The position numbers and the translations under genes were made by a program. Positions 1 through 7,863 of a stretch of 64,000 nucleotides of DNA are shown in pieces (position 1 is the stretch's first letter; each line of letters begins with the position of its first letter). The stretch spans positions 61,314 through 125,313 of the forward strand of contig NZ_DASRBQ010000186.1 of assembly GCF_035653575.1 (NCBI RefSeq), given 5' to 3'. The notes below the pieces were generated by a model. That model saw only the letters and a program-made list of their open reading frames with translations, made no database searches and was not told where the DNA came from. Source of the DNA: Actinocrinis sp035653575. GTDB lineage: Bacteria > Actinomycetota > Actinomycetes > Streptomycetales > Catenulisporaceae.

Positions 1-1
1 G

Positions 2-319
2 GAACTGCTCGCGCTCGCGCAGCCGCCGACCGCGATCTTCGCCTCCAGCGACCAGATGGCGCTGGGCGGCTACGAGGCGGTGCGCCAGCGCGGGCTGCGG
101 GTCCCGGACGACCTGAGCATCATCGGGTTCGACGATCTGCCCGAGGTGCGCTGGTCCTCGCCGCCGCTGACCACGGTGCGGCAGCCGCTGAGCGAGATGG
201 GCGCGCTGGCCGCGCGCACGCTGCTGCGGCTGGCCGGCGGCGAGCAGATCGAGGGCCTGCGCTTCGAACTGCCGACGCAGCTCGTGGTGCGCGACAGCAC
301 CGGACCGGCGCGCGCGTGA
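2..319 (+). CDS. LacI-family transcriptional regulator, C-terminal part (5' end outside window)
   Basis: The reading frame is open from base 2, so the gene begins before the window and only the last 105 residues are present. The visible part matches the end of the sugar-binding domain of LacI/GalR repressors. It has the stretch AIFASSDQMALGGYEA (effector-binding core), then PDDLSIIGFDD and a TTVRQP segment near the end, all family signatures. The DNA-binding helix-turn-helix is not in the window. LacI regulators usually repress neighbouring sugar-use genes. The GH27 glycosidases further right are possible targets, but that is an inference. Confidence 0.93.
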   Translation, partial: ELLALAQPPTAIFASSDQMALGGYEAVRQRGLRVPDDLSIIGFDDLPEVRWSSPPLTTVRQPLSEMGALAARTLLRLAGGEQIEGLRFELPTQLVVRDSTGPARA

Positions 320-535
320 CGGTTTCGCGTCCGGCCGCGGCCCGCGGATCCAGGTAGAGATCAGGCAACCGGGGTAAGGACCAGTCAACCCCGGCGGTGC
401 CGCGGCCGTGTCCACCAGGGCCGGCTCTCAGCGACCTACCCCCACCTCGCTGAGCTCCGGCCCGTTCGGCCCTAGCCACCCGCGGACGGGTGCGGCGATC
501 ATTAGTCCGCCCGGCCGATTGCGCGAGCGGATTTG
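320..535. other. Non-coding stretch before the iron boxes
   Basis: Together with the iron-box region that follows, this is the 331-base gap between the LacI gene and the ZIP transporter. I see no coding sequence, no tRNA and no convincing terminator hairpin in it. The only clear signal in the gap is the iron-box pair at 536-564. Confidence 0.5.
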
Positions 536-564
536 TTAGGCAATCCTAACTTAGGCTAGCCTTG
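536..564 (+). promoter_or_regulatory. Tandem DtxR/IdeR-type iron boxes upstream of the ZIP transporter
   Basis: Bases 536-554 match the 19-base DtxR/IdeR consensus TWAGGTWAGSCTWACCTWA at 15 of 19 positions and contain the inverted repeat TTAGG-N4-CCTAA. Bases 546-564, shifted by one helical turn, match at 14 of 19. Overlapping boxes of this kind are how two DtxR/IdeR dimers bind opposite faces of DNA at iron-controlled promoters. The site lies 87 bases before the ATG of the ZIP transporter, a plausible operator position. I counted the matches by eye. Confidence 0.7.
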
Positions 565-650
565 CCGACTGGTCGCCCCGGAATGCCCGGGCGGCGAAGC
601 CTGCGCGCCCGCGTCCCGCGCGCCCCCGATCCGCCGTGGAGGATTTCCGG

Positions 651-1481
651 ATGTCGTCGTCGCAGATAACGCTGCTGGGGGCGGTGGCCGGTTTCACCAT
701 CTACCTCGGCCTGCCGATCGGGCGGCTGCGTTCCCCCGCGCCGACGCTGCGCGCGCTGCTGAACTCGGTCGCCACCGGCATCCTGATCTTCCTGCTCTGG
801 GACGTGCTCTCGCACGCCTGGGAACCGATCGACTCCGCGCTCTCCGACCACCGCTACGGCTCCGCGGTCGGCAATGGCGCGGTGTTCTTCGCCTGCTTCG
901 GCGCCGGCCTGGTGGCGCTGGTGTACTTCGACCGCTACGTCGCCCGCCGGGTCGCAAGGGCGCGCGGTTTCGGTCCCGGCGCGGCCGCGGTCGACGAGCT
1001 CAATCCGCGCTCTGCCGCGTTCACCCGGTTCTTCGACCTGGCGATGATGATCGCGGTGGGCATCGGCCTGCACAACTTCGCCGAGGGCCTGGCCATCGGC
1101 AACTCGGCCGCGACCGGGCAGTTGCAGCTCGCGGTGCTGCTGATCATCGGCTTCGGGCTGCACAACGCCACCGAGGGCTTCGGCATCGTGGCCCCGATGG
1201 CCGCCGAGGGGCGGATGCCGACGTGGGCGCGGCTCGGGCTGCTCGGCCTCGTCGGCGGCGGGCCGACCTTCCTCGGCACCATCGTCGGCCAGCACGTGGT
1301 CAACGACACGCTCTCGATCGGCTTCCTGACCCTGGCGGCCGGCTCGATCCTGTACGTCGTGATCGAGCTGCTCGCGGTGGCGCGCAAGATGGGCCGCAAG
1401 GAGCTGACCACCTGGGGTCTGCTGCTCGGGGTGTTCCTCGGCTTCGTCACCGACGCCGTGGTGACCGCCGCAGGGGCCTGA
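651..1481 (+). CDS. ZIP-family divalent metal transporter
   Basis: A 276-residue integral membrane protein of the ZIP (zinc/iron permease) family, which imports divalent metals. The two family metal-site motifs are present: HNFAEG at residues 141-146 (helix 4) and HNATEG at 171-176 (helix 5), with about eight hydrophobic segments overall. The ATG at 651 is preferred over the in-frame GTG at 636 because GGAGGA (638-643) is a ribosome site correctly spaced for 651 and lies inside the longer frame. The overlapping iron boxes upstream suggest a DtxR/IdeR-type regulator controls it. Its true metal (iron, zinc or manganese) cannot be read from sequence. It appears to be a single-gene unit. Confidence 0.88.
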   Translation: MSSSQITLLGAVAGFTIYLGLPIGRLRSPAPTLRALLNSVATGILIFLLWDVLSHAWEPIDSALSDHRYGSAVGNGAVFFACFGAGLVALVYFDRYVARRVARARGFGPGAAAVDELNPRSAAFTRFFDLAMMIAVGIGLHNFAEGLAIGNSAATGQLQLAVLLIIGFGLHNATEGFGIVAPMAAEGRMPTWARLGLLGLVGGGPTFLGTIVGQHVVNDTLSIGFLTLAAGSILYVVIELLAVARKMGRKELTTWGLLLGVFLGFVTDAVVTAAGA

Positions 1482-1508
1482 TACCGGCGCGAAATTCCGC
1501 AGCGCACA

Positions 1509-1518
1509 GGTTTAAACC
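1509..1518. repeat. AT-containing 10-base palindrome after the ZIP gene
   Basis: GGTTTAAACC is a perfect palindrome 28 bases past the ZIP stop codon and 106 bases before the DoxX start. It stands out in this GC-rich sequence and could be an operator for the DoxX gene. It is too short and has no loop, so it is unlikely to be a terminator. Confidence 0.3.
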
Positions 1519-1623
1519 GCGCGGCGCGGCAAGTTTCACAGAGTACTGAACTACCCGTCTCGGGGATCCGTTTCGCGCATAATCCGGCGCTCGCCGGCGT
1601 ACCCACCCTGAGACGGTGATCAG

Positions 1624-2067
1624 ATGCGCAACGCCCTGACGCTCAACCAGCACCTGACCTCCCTGTACCGCATCGTGCTCGGCCTGCTGATCTCCTGCCA
1701 CGGCGCGTCGACGCTGTTCGGCCTGTTCGGGGGCTCGCTCGGCACCGGGAAGACCGTTTCGCCGACGCAGTGGCCCGGCGGCACCGCGGCCCTGATCCAG
1801 CTGGTGTGCGGGCTGCTGATCCTGATGGGCCTGGCCACCCGGCCGGCCGCCGTGCTGCTGTCCGGTTCGATGGCCTACGCGTACTTCTCCGTGCACCAGA
1901 AGCACGCCCTGCTGCCGATCCAGAACGGCGGCGAGCCCGCCGCGCTGTTCTGCTGGGGCTTCCTGATGATCGCCGTCCTCGGTCCGGGACCGCTGTCCCT
2001 CGACGCCGTGGTGGCGAGGCTGCGCGCCAGATCCGGCGCGGCGCGGCCGGCCGTCAGCGAGGCGTAG
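1624..2067 (+). CDS. DoxX-family membrane protein
   Basis: A 147-residue protein with four hydrophobic segments (around residues 12-32, 53-72, 77-93 and 107-125) typical of the DoxX/DUF1469-like family. It carries the RIVLGLLISCHG start and the GLLILMGLATRPAA middle segment usual for the family. DoxX proteins are small membrane proteins linked to redox or membrane homeostasis; no enzymatic role is established for most of them. The ATG has only a weak ribosome site upstream. A CATAAT hexamer at 1578-1583 could be a -10 element, but no matching -35 is seen. The gene stands alone between the ZIP gene and the glycosidase. Confidence 0.82.
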   Translation: MRNALTLNQHLTSLYRIVLGLLISCHGASTLFGLFGGSLGTGKTVSPTQWPGGTAALIQLVCGLLILMGLATRPAAVLLSGSMAYAYFSVHQKHALLPIQNGGEPAALFCWGFLMIAVLGPGPLSLDAVVARLRARSGAARPAVSEA

Positions 2068-2146
2068 TCGACACAGAACCCTGACCTGATTTCCCCCGCT
2101 CCGTCCGGCGCGCGGTCCGCCGGACGGAGCGGTCGCGCTCCAGGCC

Positions 2147-2175
2147 TTGACAGCGTCCCGGGCCGGTCGTTTACT
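2147..2175 (+). promoter_or_regulatory. Predicted vegetative promoter of the first GH27 gene
   Basis: A perfect -35 hexamer TTGACA (2147-2152) is followed after exactly 17 bases by TTTACT (2170-2175), which matches 4 of 6 bases of the -10 consensus. This is a good sigma-70-type promoter directed at the secreted glycosidase, with a leader of about 80 bases. Confidence 0.6.
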
Positions 2176-2190
2176 CCGGGGCGAATAAGT

Positions 2191-2206
2191 TTCGTTTCCT
2201 AACGAA
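2191..2206. promoter_or_regulatory. Candidate operator (6-base inverted repeat) downstream of the GH27 promoter
   Basis: TTCGTT-N4-AACGAA is a perfect 16-base dyad starting about 15 bases after the predicted -10 box, a position where a bound repressor would block transcription. A LacI-type regulator such as the one at the left edge is a natural candidate, but the dyad lacks the central CG common in LacI operators. Assignment is therefore uncertain. Confidence 0.45.
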
Positions 2207-2259
2207 TTGTGTTCGCGAGTGTTGAATTGCCAGCGGAAGCTGAGAGTTCTGGAGCGTAC

Positions 2260-4557
2260 ATGCACCGGCTGACGGGAAAAGCAGGACCTAAGCGGCGCGC
2301 GTCGCTCGTCGCGTTCGCGCTAGTAGCGGCAAGTGCGGGTTATGCGACGCTGATATCGTCGCCCGCGTTCGCCGAGGACAACGGCGTGGGTACCACACCC
2401 GCGCTGGGCTGGAGCAGCTGGAGCTTCATCCGGCACGATCCGACCGCCGCGAAGATCGACGCCCAGGCGGACGCGATGAAGAGCAGCGGCCTGGCCTCGG
2501 TGGGCTACCAGTACGTCAACGTCGACGACTTCTGGTACCAGTGCCCCGGCAGCCAAGGGCCGAACGTGGACGCATACGGCCGCTGGGTCACCGACGCCAC
2601 GAAGTTCCCGCCGAACGGAACCGAGGACGGCATCCAGGCGGTCGCGGATCATGTGCACGCCGACGGTCTCAAGTTCGGCCTCTACGTCACGCCCGGCATC
2701 TCCAAGCAGGCGGTCGCGCAGAACACACAAATCCTCGGCACCTCTTTCCACGCCGACGACATCGCGACCACGACCGGCGAGAAGAACTACAACTGCAAGG
2801 GTATGGTAGGGATCGACTACACCAAGCCCGGCGCACAAGCGTTCATCAACTCGTGGGCCGACGAGTTCGCCTCCTGGGGCGTGGACTACGTCAAGATCGA
2901 CGGTGTAGGGCTCAGCGACGTCGCGGATATCCAGGCTTGGTCGACCGCGCTGCAGCAAACCGGGCGGCCGATCCACCTGGAGCTGTCCAACAGCCTCGCG
3001 ATCAGCGGGGCCGCGACCTGGAAGCAGTACTCGAACGGCTGGCGCACCGGCGGCGACATCGAGTGCTACGGCTGCGAGAGCGGCGGCAGCAGCTACCCGC
3101 TGACCAGCTGGAACAGCGTGCAGTCGCGGTTCAACCAGGTCGCGAACTGGCAGCCGTACGGCGGCCCCGGCGCGTTCAACGACTACGACTCGATCGAGGT
3201 CGGCAACGGCGCGAACGACGGGCTCACGCCTGACGAACGCCAGACGCAGCTGAGCCTGTGGGCCCTCGCCTCCTCTCCGCTGATCCTGGGCACCGATCTG
3301 ACGAACCTGGATCCGGCCGACCTCAGGCTGCTGAAGAACCGAGCGGTGCTCGCGGTGGATCAGGACTCGATCGACGCCTCGCGGATCGCGCAGTCGGCCA
3401 CCTCCCAGGTCTTCGCCAAGACTGAGCAGAACGGGGACGTGGTCGTCGGGCTCTTCAACACCGGGCCGAGCGCCGCGTTGCTCTCCACCACCTCCTCCGC
3501 GCTCGGTCTGCCCGCCGCCAAGGCCTATCTGCTCGACAACCTTTGGACGCATCGGACGACCGAGACGACCGGCACCATCGCCGCGGACGTCCCGTCGCAC
3601 GGCGTCGCGCTCTTCCGCGTCACCGGCACCAGCTTCCCGTACCTCGCGCCGCCGGACGTGACCGTCGATCTCAGCTCGCTGACGAACGCGGCAGCCGGGC
3701 AGCCCGCTTCGGTCACCGAGACCTTGGCCGACAACGGGATCGAGCCGGTCGAGCTTGCCCAGCTGGGCCTCGCGGCGCCCGCCGGATGGACCGCGAGTGC
3801 CGCCTCGGCCAGCCGGTTCCCCGTCGTCCAGCCGGGCCAGAGCGTGCAGACCACGTATCAAGTCGTGCCGGCTGCGCCCTCGGCGCTGTTCGAGACGGAC
3901 ACGGTCACCGCGAACGCCGACTACCGCTGGCACCTGCTGTTCCCCGGCAGCGCCTCGCTGGCCGAATCGGTGACGCTCGGCGCGCCCGTCCAGGCGCCGT
4001 ATCAGACCTTTGCCTCGACGACCGCGAACTTCGCGCAGCTGGGCAACCGGCTCGGCATCCAGGCCGGCGGCGGCGACGTGTACGGCAGCACGAACCAGTA
4101 CGGTGCGATCTACCTCCACGGCGCCGAACAGGACGGAACCGTGGCGACGGTCGAGATCACCGCTCAGGCGAACACGAACGCGTGGGCCAAGGCGGGGATC
4201 ATGGTGCGCAACGACGTCACGAACGCTAACGGCTCGCCCGGATTCCTCATCCTTGCGGAGGCTCCCGGACACGGCTACGTCATGCAGTGGGACGCCAACG
4301 GCGACGGCCAGCTCGACTCCAACAGCGCGCCCAACAACCAGGGGCTCGGCACGGCGGCGTATCCGAGCTGGCTGAAGCTGGTGCGCAGCGCCACCTCCTA
4401 CACCGGCTACTACTCGACCGACGACGTGAACTGGACGCTGATCGACACGGTCACGGTGCCGACCGCGGCCGCGACGCAAGATGTCGGGGTCTTCGCCACC
4501 GCGCACAACTCGGGGGCGATCGGCGAGGTCGACTTCCAGGACTTCACGGTCAGCTAG
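2260..4557 (+). CDS. Secreted GH27 glycosidase (alpha-galactosidase-like) with NEW3 and C-terminal beta-sandwich domains
   Basis: A 765-residue exported enzyme of glycoside hydrolase family 27. A basic Sec signal peptide ends near AFAED (residue 39). The catalytic barrel shows GWSSW (50-54), VNVDDFW (86-92), the nucleophile Asp in VKID (Asp214) and the acid/base Asp in WRTGGDIE (Asp266). After the barrel come the family's beta domain, a NEW3-type (NPCBM-associated) domain around 465-550, and a last domain of about 180 residues resembling LamG/DUF1349 beta-sandwiches. The ATG at 2260 is chosen over the GTG at 2209 because GGAG (2251-2254) precedes it and the signal peptide then starts correctly. 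The barrel segment after the DD motif differs from classical alpha-galactosidases, so the exact substrate is open. Confidence 0.88.
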   Translation: MHRLTGKAGPKRRASLVAFALVAASAGYATLISSPAFAEDNGVGTTPALGWSSWSFIRHDPTAAKIDAQADAMKSSGLASVGYQYVNVDDFWYQCPGSQGPNVDAYGRWVTDATKFPPNGTEDGIQAVADHVHADGLKFGLYVTPGISKQAVAQNTQILGTSFHADDIATTTGEKNYNCKGMVGIDYTKPGAQAFINSWADEFASWGVDYVKIDGVGLSDVADIQAWSTALQQTGRPIHLELSNSLAISGAATWKQYSNGWRTGGDIECYGCESGGSSYPLTSWNSVQSRFNQVANWQPYGGPGAFNDYDSIEVGNGANDGLTPDERQTQLSLWALASSPLILGTDLTNLDPADLRLLKNRAVLAVDQDSIDASRIAQSATSQVFAKTEQNGDVVVGLFNTGPSAALLSTTSSALGLPAAKAYLLDNLWTHRTTETTGTIAADVPSHGVALFRVTGTSFPYLAPPDVTVDLSSLTNAAAGQPASVTETLADNGIEPVELAQLGLAAPAGWTASAASASRFPVVQPGQSVQTTYQVVPAAPSALFETDTVTANADYRWHLLFPGSASLAESVTLGAPVQAPYQTFASTTANFAQLGNRLGIQAGGGDVYGSTNQYGAIYLHGAEQDGTVATVEITAQANTNAWAKAGIMVRNDVTNANGSPGFLILAEAPGHGYVMQWDANGDGQLDSNSAPNNQGLGTAAYPSWLKLVRSATSYTGYYSTDDVNWTLIDTVTVPTAAATQDVGVFATAHNSGAIGEVDFQDFTVS

Positions 4558-4581
4558 GCCGACGCCTGCGGGCGTACGGTC

Positions 4582-5517
4582 TCAGACCAGGCTCGCGGCG
4601 CGGGCCGCCTGCTGCCGGAGCCCGGCGAGGACGGAGAGCCGGTCCTCGGCCAGGATCCGCAGCGTGGTGGCCCGCGCCGGGAAGCGGCGCAGGTAAGTCG
4701 TGGTGAAGTGCGTTCCGTAGTGGACGAAGTCGTCGCGGGAGGCCTCGTTCAGCGGCCTGACACAGGCCTGGAAGTTGGGCGCGTGGAAGTACGTCATGGC
4801 GAACCGCTCGGCGGCCTGCGGCCAGGATTCGCGCGGCGCCGGCGGCAGCAGACCGCAGGTCATGTACTGCATCAGCACACCGGGAAGAACCGTCAGCGGC
4901 TCGGCCTCATCGGGCCGCACGACGATGGCCAGCAGGCCGTCGTCGACGCGCGCAGCGGCGGCCGCGATCGCCTCTGTCCGGTCGGCCTGCGCGGGTCCCG
5001 GCTCGAATCGAAGGGCACGCAGGGAATGCCAGCCGCCCCAGGTCAGCCTCGCGAACACGTCCGGATCCTCGGCCGCGAGGCCGAGCGCCACGAGCCGCAG
5101 CACGCGGTCGGCGACCTCACCGAGCCGGTCGGCCAGGGCGAGCATCGCGCGGCGGTACTGCGCGTCCGGCCAGGGCACTGGACCGTGGCAGGGCCAGTAC
5201 TCGCGCACCCGCGGGTCGTCGGGCGCGATGTCCTGGCACACCGTGAAGGTCTCGCAGCGGTCCGGCTCCGTCGCCTCCGCCTCCTCGCCCGGCGCAGCGT
5301 ATCCGGCGTACGTCAGATTGCTGACATAGCGGGCCTTGGCTGCGGCCGGCCGGGCGAAGAAGCGCTCGCTGGCGGCGAAGGCCCGCCGCGCCTCCGGCGC
5401 CAGCTCCCCGGCGGCGACCTGAAACGCGCCCTCGGTGCGCCAGGACCGCACCAGCGCCTCGCCGAGTCGCGCCTCGCCCAACGCGGGCTGCGACGCGAAC
5501 GGATACGGCACCTTCAC
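4582..5517 (-). CDS. Ethylene-forming-enzyme-like 2-oxoglutarate oxygenase homologue lacking the iron-binding histidines
   Basis: This 311-residue protein aligns along its whole length with bacterial ethylene-forming enzyme (EFE, about 350 residues), a 2-oxoglutarate/Fe(II) oxygenase. Shared landmarks include SNLTYAGYAAPGEE (66-79), ETFTVC (89-94), WPCHGPVPWP (108-117), GWHSLRALRF (162-171), ERFAMTYFHAPNF (237-249), HYGTHFTTTYLRRFPAR (266-282). Relative to the EFE sequence as I recall it, metal ligand His189 is Arg190 and ligand His268 is Arg229; the Asp ligand (Asp192) and the 2-oxoglutarate-binding Arg (Arg238) remain. About 40 residues of the double-stranded beta-helix between these ligands are missing. 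The GTG start overlaps the STAS stop by four bases (GTGA), so translation is coupled. Classical oxygenase activity is unlikely; a binding or sensory role is an inference. Confidence 0.8.
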   Translation of the reverse strand: MKVPYPFASQPALGEARLGEALVRSWRTEGAFQVAAGELAPEARRAFAASERFFARPAAAKARYVSNLTYAGYAAPGEEAEATEPDRCETFTVCQDIAPDDPRVREYWPCHGPVPWPDAQYRRAMLALADRLGEVADRVLRLVALGLAAEDPDVFARLTWGGWHSLRALRFEPGPAQADRTEAIAAAAARVDDGLLAIVVRPDEAEPLTVLPGVLMQYMTCGLLPPAPRESWPQAAERFAMTYFHAPNFQACVRPLNEASRDDFVHYGTHFTTTYLRRFPARATTLRILAEDRLSVLAGLRQQAARAASLV

Positions 5518-5942
5518 GCGTTCCTCCTCAGGCCGGGACCCCTATGCGGAGGAGCCCCGGCAGCCATGGCGGATCCCAGATCGGCGAAGACCGGCAGCCT
5601 TCGCTCACCACTCAGGACCCTGATGCGATCGCGCGCCGGACCGGGCGGGCACACCAGCCGCAGACCGCCGCCGAGCGCACGGGCCCGGGCATGGGCCCGC
5701 TCCAACACGTGCAGTCCCGCGGCGTCGAGGAAAGCCACCTCGGACAGGTCCACGACCAGGTCGGCGCAGTGCGGGCCGATCGCCCCGGACAGCTTCCACT
5801 CGACGCTGCCGGCCGCCGCGCAGTCGATCTCCCCGGACAGCTCCATCACCGTCCAGCCGCCGATCACGAGGCAGTGCGCGGCGTGCAGCGCGGGCGGCGG
5901 CGCTGGGCGCAGGCCGGGGCCGATGATCAACCGGGTCTCCAT
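5514..5942 (-). CDS. STAS-domain protein (anti-sigma factor antagonist-like)
   Basis: A 142-residue single STAS domain protein of the anti-sigma factor antagonist type (SpoIIAA/RsbV-like). The core LVVDLSEVAFLDAAGLHVL matches the family, but the serine that partner kinases phosphorylate in the usual DSSGL motif is Ala here, so regulation by phosphorylation is unlikely. An in-frame GTG at 5948 would add two residues; I prefer the ATG at 5942, although no strong ribosome site is visible for either. It is the first gene of an operon with the EFE-like gene (four-base overlap). Divergent from the XRE-type regulator, which may control it. Confidence 0.85.
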   Translation of the reverse strand: METRLIIGPGLRPAPPPALHAAHCLVIGGWTVMELSGEIDCAAAGSVEWKLSGAIGPHCADLVVDLSEVAFLDAAGLHVLERAHARARALGGGLRLVCPPGPARDRIRVLSGERRLPVFADLGSAMAAGAPPHRGPGLRRNA

Positions 5943-6064
5943 AGTCACAGGTCAGCGGGCGATTGAGCGCAGGGAACCGAGGTACGGCCGCGGCCTGCGC
6001 TGTCTCCGAAGCCTGATGGTGTATGAGATACGATGGGCGGTCGGATGCGGCTCACGCATGCCCT

Positions 6065-6081
6065 TATGCGAAATCGGCATA
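6065..6081. promoter_or_regulatory. Candidate operator between the STAS operon and the XRE regulator
   Basis: TATGC-N7-GCATA is a small perfect dyad in the 251-base divergent gap, in its most AT-rich part. It could be the binding site of the adjacent XRE regulator. The arms are only five bases, so support is modest. Confidence 0.3.
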
Positions 6082-6193
6082 CGCGATCACCCGGCGAGCC
6101 GGCGGCGGTGGGTTAGCGTGAGATCCGAGCCGGCCGCAGCGGTACGGCTCGGCAGACTCGGGCGGCGCGGAATCCAGCCCTGCGGGGAGACCG

Positions 6194-7681
6194 ATGCACA
6201 GGTCGACAAGTGACGGCCACCAGCCGCGGCCACGGCAAGTGATCGCCGCGGCGCCCTCACACGCGGTGACGGCGCACGGTGTAACAGCTCACGGCGTGAC
6301 GGCGCAGAACCGGCTGAGCGACCCGCGGGCCGGGTACCGCCCCGCGGCCGCCGGGCTCAGCCCGCTGCCGGCGGAGTTCTGGCGCTCCTGGGAGGTCACC
6401 CGCGCGGTGGCGGGCAACACGCCGGGCACGGTGATCGCGCTCACCCGCCAGGCGCACGGCCTGAGCCAGGCGGAGCTCGGCGCGCTGGCCGGGTTCTCCC
6501 AGTCCGCGATCTCCCGGCTGGAGACCGGCGGCAACCTCGGCTACGACATCAGGGTGCTCAGATCGCTGGGCCGGCTGCTCGGTGTGCCGCCCCGGCTGCT
6601 CGGGCTGGCCGACGACAGCCCGCCGGCCGCGCTGGAATCGGTCCGGCTGCCGATCGTGGGACGGCTCGAGGAGCTGGCCGGCGAGAGCTCGGTGGCGCTG
6701 CCTGGCACCGCGGTGGATCGCAAGACCCTGCTCGACGCCTGTATCGCGGCGGTCGTGGGCGCGCCGACTCAGGAGGCCTGGCGGCTGGTGGACGACGGCC
6801 GCGTCGCCGATCCGCGCACGGTGCACCGGTTGCTCGTGGTGCGCCGCCTGGTGAACGACGCGGACTCGTGGATCGGCGCGGACGGTCTGGCACCGGCGGT
6901 CGCCGAACTGTACCGGCTGATCGATCTGATGCGCCGGGCGGCCAGCGGCGGGATGCGGCAGTGGCTGCTGGACGTGACCGCGCTGTACGCGGAGTTCTAC
7001 GGCTGGCTGCGGCAGGAGGTCGGCGACCTGCGCGGCGCCGCGGAGTGGACCGAGCGTTCGCTGCAGCAGGCCCAGGCGGCCGACGACCGGGACCTGGTCG
7101 CGTACGCGTACGTGCGGATGGCGCAGCTGGCGGAATCAGACCGCGACGACGACCGGGTGATCGGCCTGTCGCGGGCCGCGCTGCGCGAGCCCGGAACCTG
7201 CGCGCAGGTGCGCGCCCTGGCGCTGCAGCAGGAGGCGCGCGGCCACGCCATCGCCGGTAACTCGGCGGCCTGCATGAGCAGGCTCGAGGAGGCGCGCGGA
7301 CTCGACCTGCCGGACGCGCCGCCGTGGAGCGACCGCTATCGGGTCGGCTACTACTTCGACGCCAACCACCTGAAGATCCAGCATGCCTCCTGCCTGCTGG
7401 AACTGGGCCGGGTGCGTGACGCGATCACCTTCTACGAGGACCACACCGACAGCCGCGAGCACCTGTGCCGCTGGGAGCAGGCCGTGCACGTCGCCCGGCT
7501 GGCCCGCGCCTACGCGCTGGTCGGCGAGCTCGACCGGGCGGCCGCGGTCGGGACGCAGGCCCTGGAGATGGGCACCGGCACCGCCTCCACGCTGGTCGTG
7601 CAGGAGCTGCGCAAGCTCGACGTGTGGGACGCGGTGCCCGCGATCGCGAACCTCACCGCCGAGCTGGACAGGCTGTCCTGA
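6194..7681 (+). CDS. XRE-family helix-turn-helix regulator with TPR-like C-terminal domain
   Basis: A 495-residue cytoplasmic regulator. Residues about 77-130 form an XRE/Cro helix-turn-helix (LTRQAHGLSQAELGALAG, then FSQSAISRLETG). The remaining 350 residues are helical and TPR-like, the layout of large actinomycete XRE regulators that sense a peptide or protein signal. The N-terminus holds three copies of a 15-base repeat (about 6262-6306), giving VTAH-type pentapeptides. GGGGAG (6183-6188) is a well-placed ribosome site for the ATG. It diverges from the STAS/EFE-like operon, which it may control. No DUF397 partner gene, common next to such regulators, is seen. Confidence 0.85.
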   Translation: MHRSTSDGHQPRPRQVIAAAPSHAVTAHGVTAHGVTAQNRLSDPRAGYRPAAAGLSPLPAEFWRSWEVTRAVAGNTPGTVIALTRQAHGLSQAELGALAGFSQSAISRLETGGNLGYDIRVLRSLGRLLGVPPRLLGLADDSPPAALESVRLPIVGRLEELAGESSVALPGTAVDRKTLLDACIAAVVGAPTQEAWRLVDDGRVADPRTVHRLLVVRRLVNDADSWIGADGLAPAVAELYRLIDLMRRAASGGMRQWLLDVTALYAEFYGWLRQEVGDLRGAAEWTERSLQQAQAADDRDLVAYAYVRMAQLAESDRDDDRVIGLSRAALREPGTCAQVRALALQQEARGHAIAGNSAACMSRLEEARGLDLPDAPPWSDRYRVGYYFDANHLKIQHASCLLELGRVRDAITFYEDHTDSREHLCRWEQAVHVARLARAYALVGELDRAAAVGTQALEMGTGTASTLVVQELRKLDVWDAVPAIANLTAELDRLS

Positions 7682-7705
7682 GGCACATCCCGGCAAGTCA
7701 TAGGA

Positions 7706-7723
7706 TGTTTCATCGTTGTTTCA
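7706..7723. repeat. Two TGTTTCA direct repeats one helical turn apart
   Basis: TGTTTCA occurs at 7706-7712 and 7717-7723, an 11-base period, in the AT-richer leader of the second GH27 gene about 65 bases before its predicted -35. This spacing puts both copies on the same DNA face and suggests an activator or repressor site. Confidence 0.35.
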
Positions 7724-7786
7724 ATGCTCAGCGCAAGATGAGCTGGGATATCCCTTGGCCGATGCACTCATCCATCGGATGATTTG

Positions 7787-7815
7787 TTGACCGGGCGTTC
7801 GCCTCGGTGTAAGAA
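7787..7815 (+). promoter_or_regulatory. Possible promoter of the second GH27 gene
   Basis: TTGACC (7787-7792) is followed after 17 bases by TAAGAA (7810-7815), a weak -10 preceded by a TG dinucleotide. A small dyad CATCC-N3-GGATG (7769-7781) sits immediately upstream. The -35 is good; the -10 matches only 3 of 6 bases. Confidence 0.4.
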
Positions 7816-7863
7816 GTCGCCGTGTACACGACGAGGTCTACACCAGTAGGGAGGCGGTACCCG

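Noticed and set aside
2320..4506. Long minus-strand frame opposite the first GH27 gene
   Set aside because: It mirrors the glycosidase coding frame, has a composition unlike real proteins of the window, and has no ribosome site.
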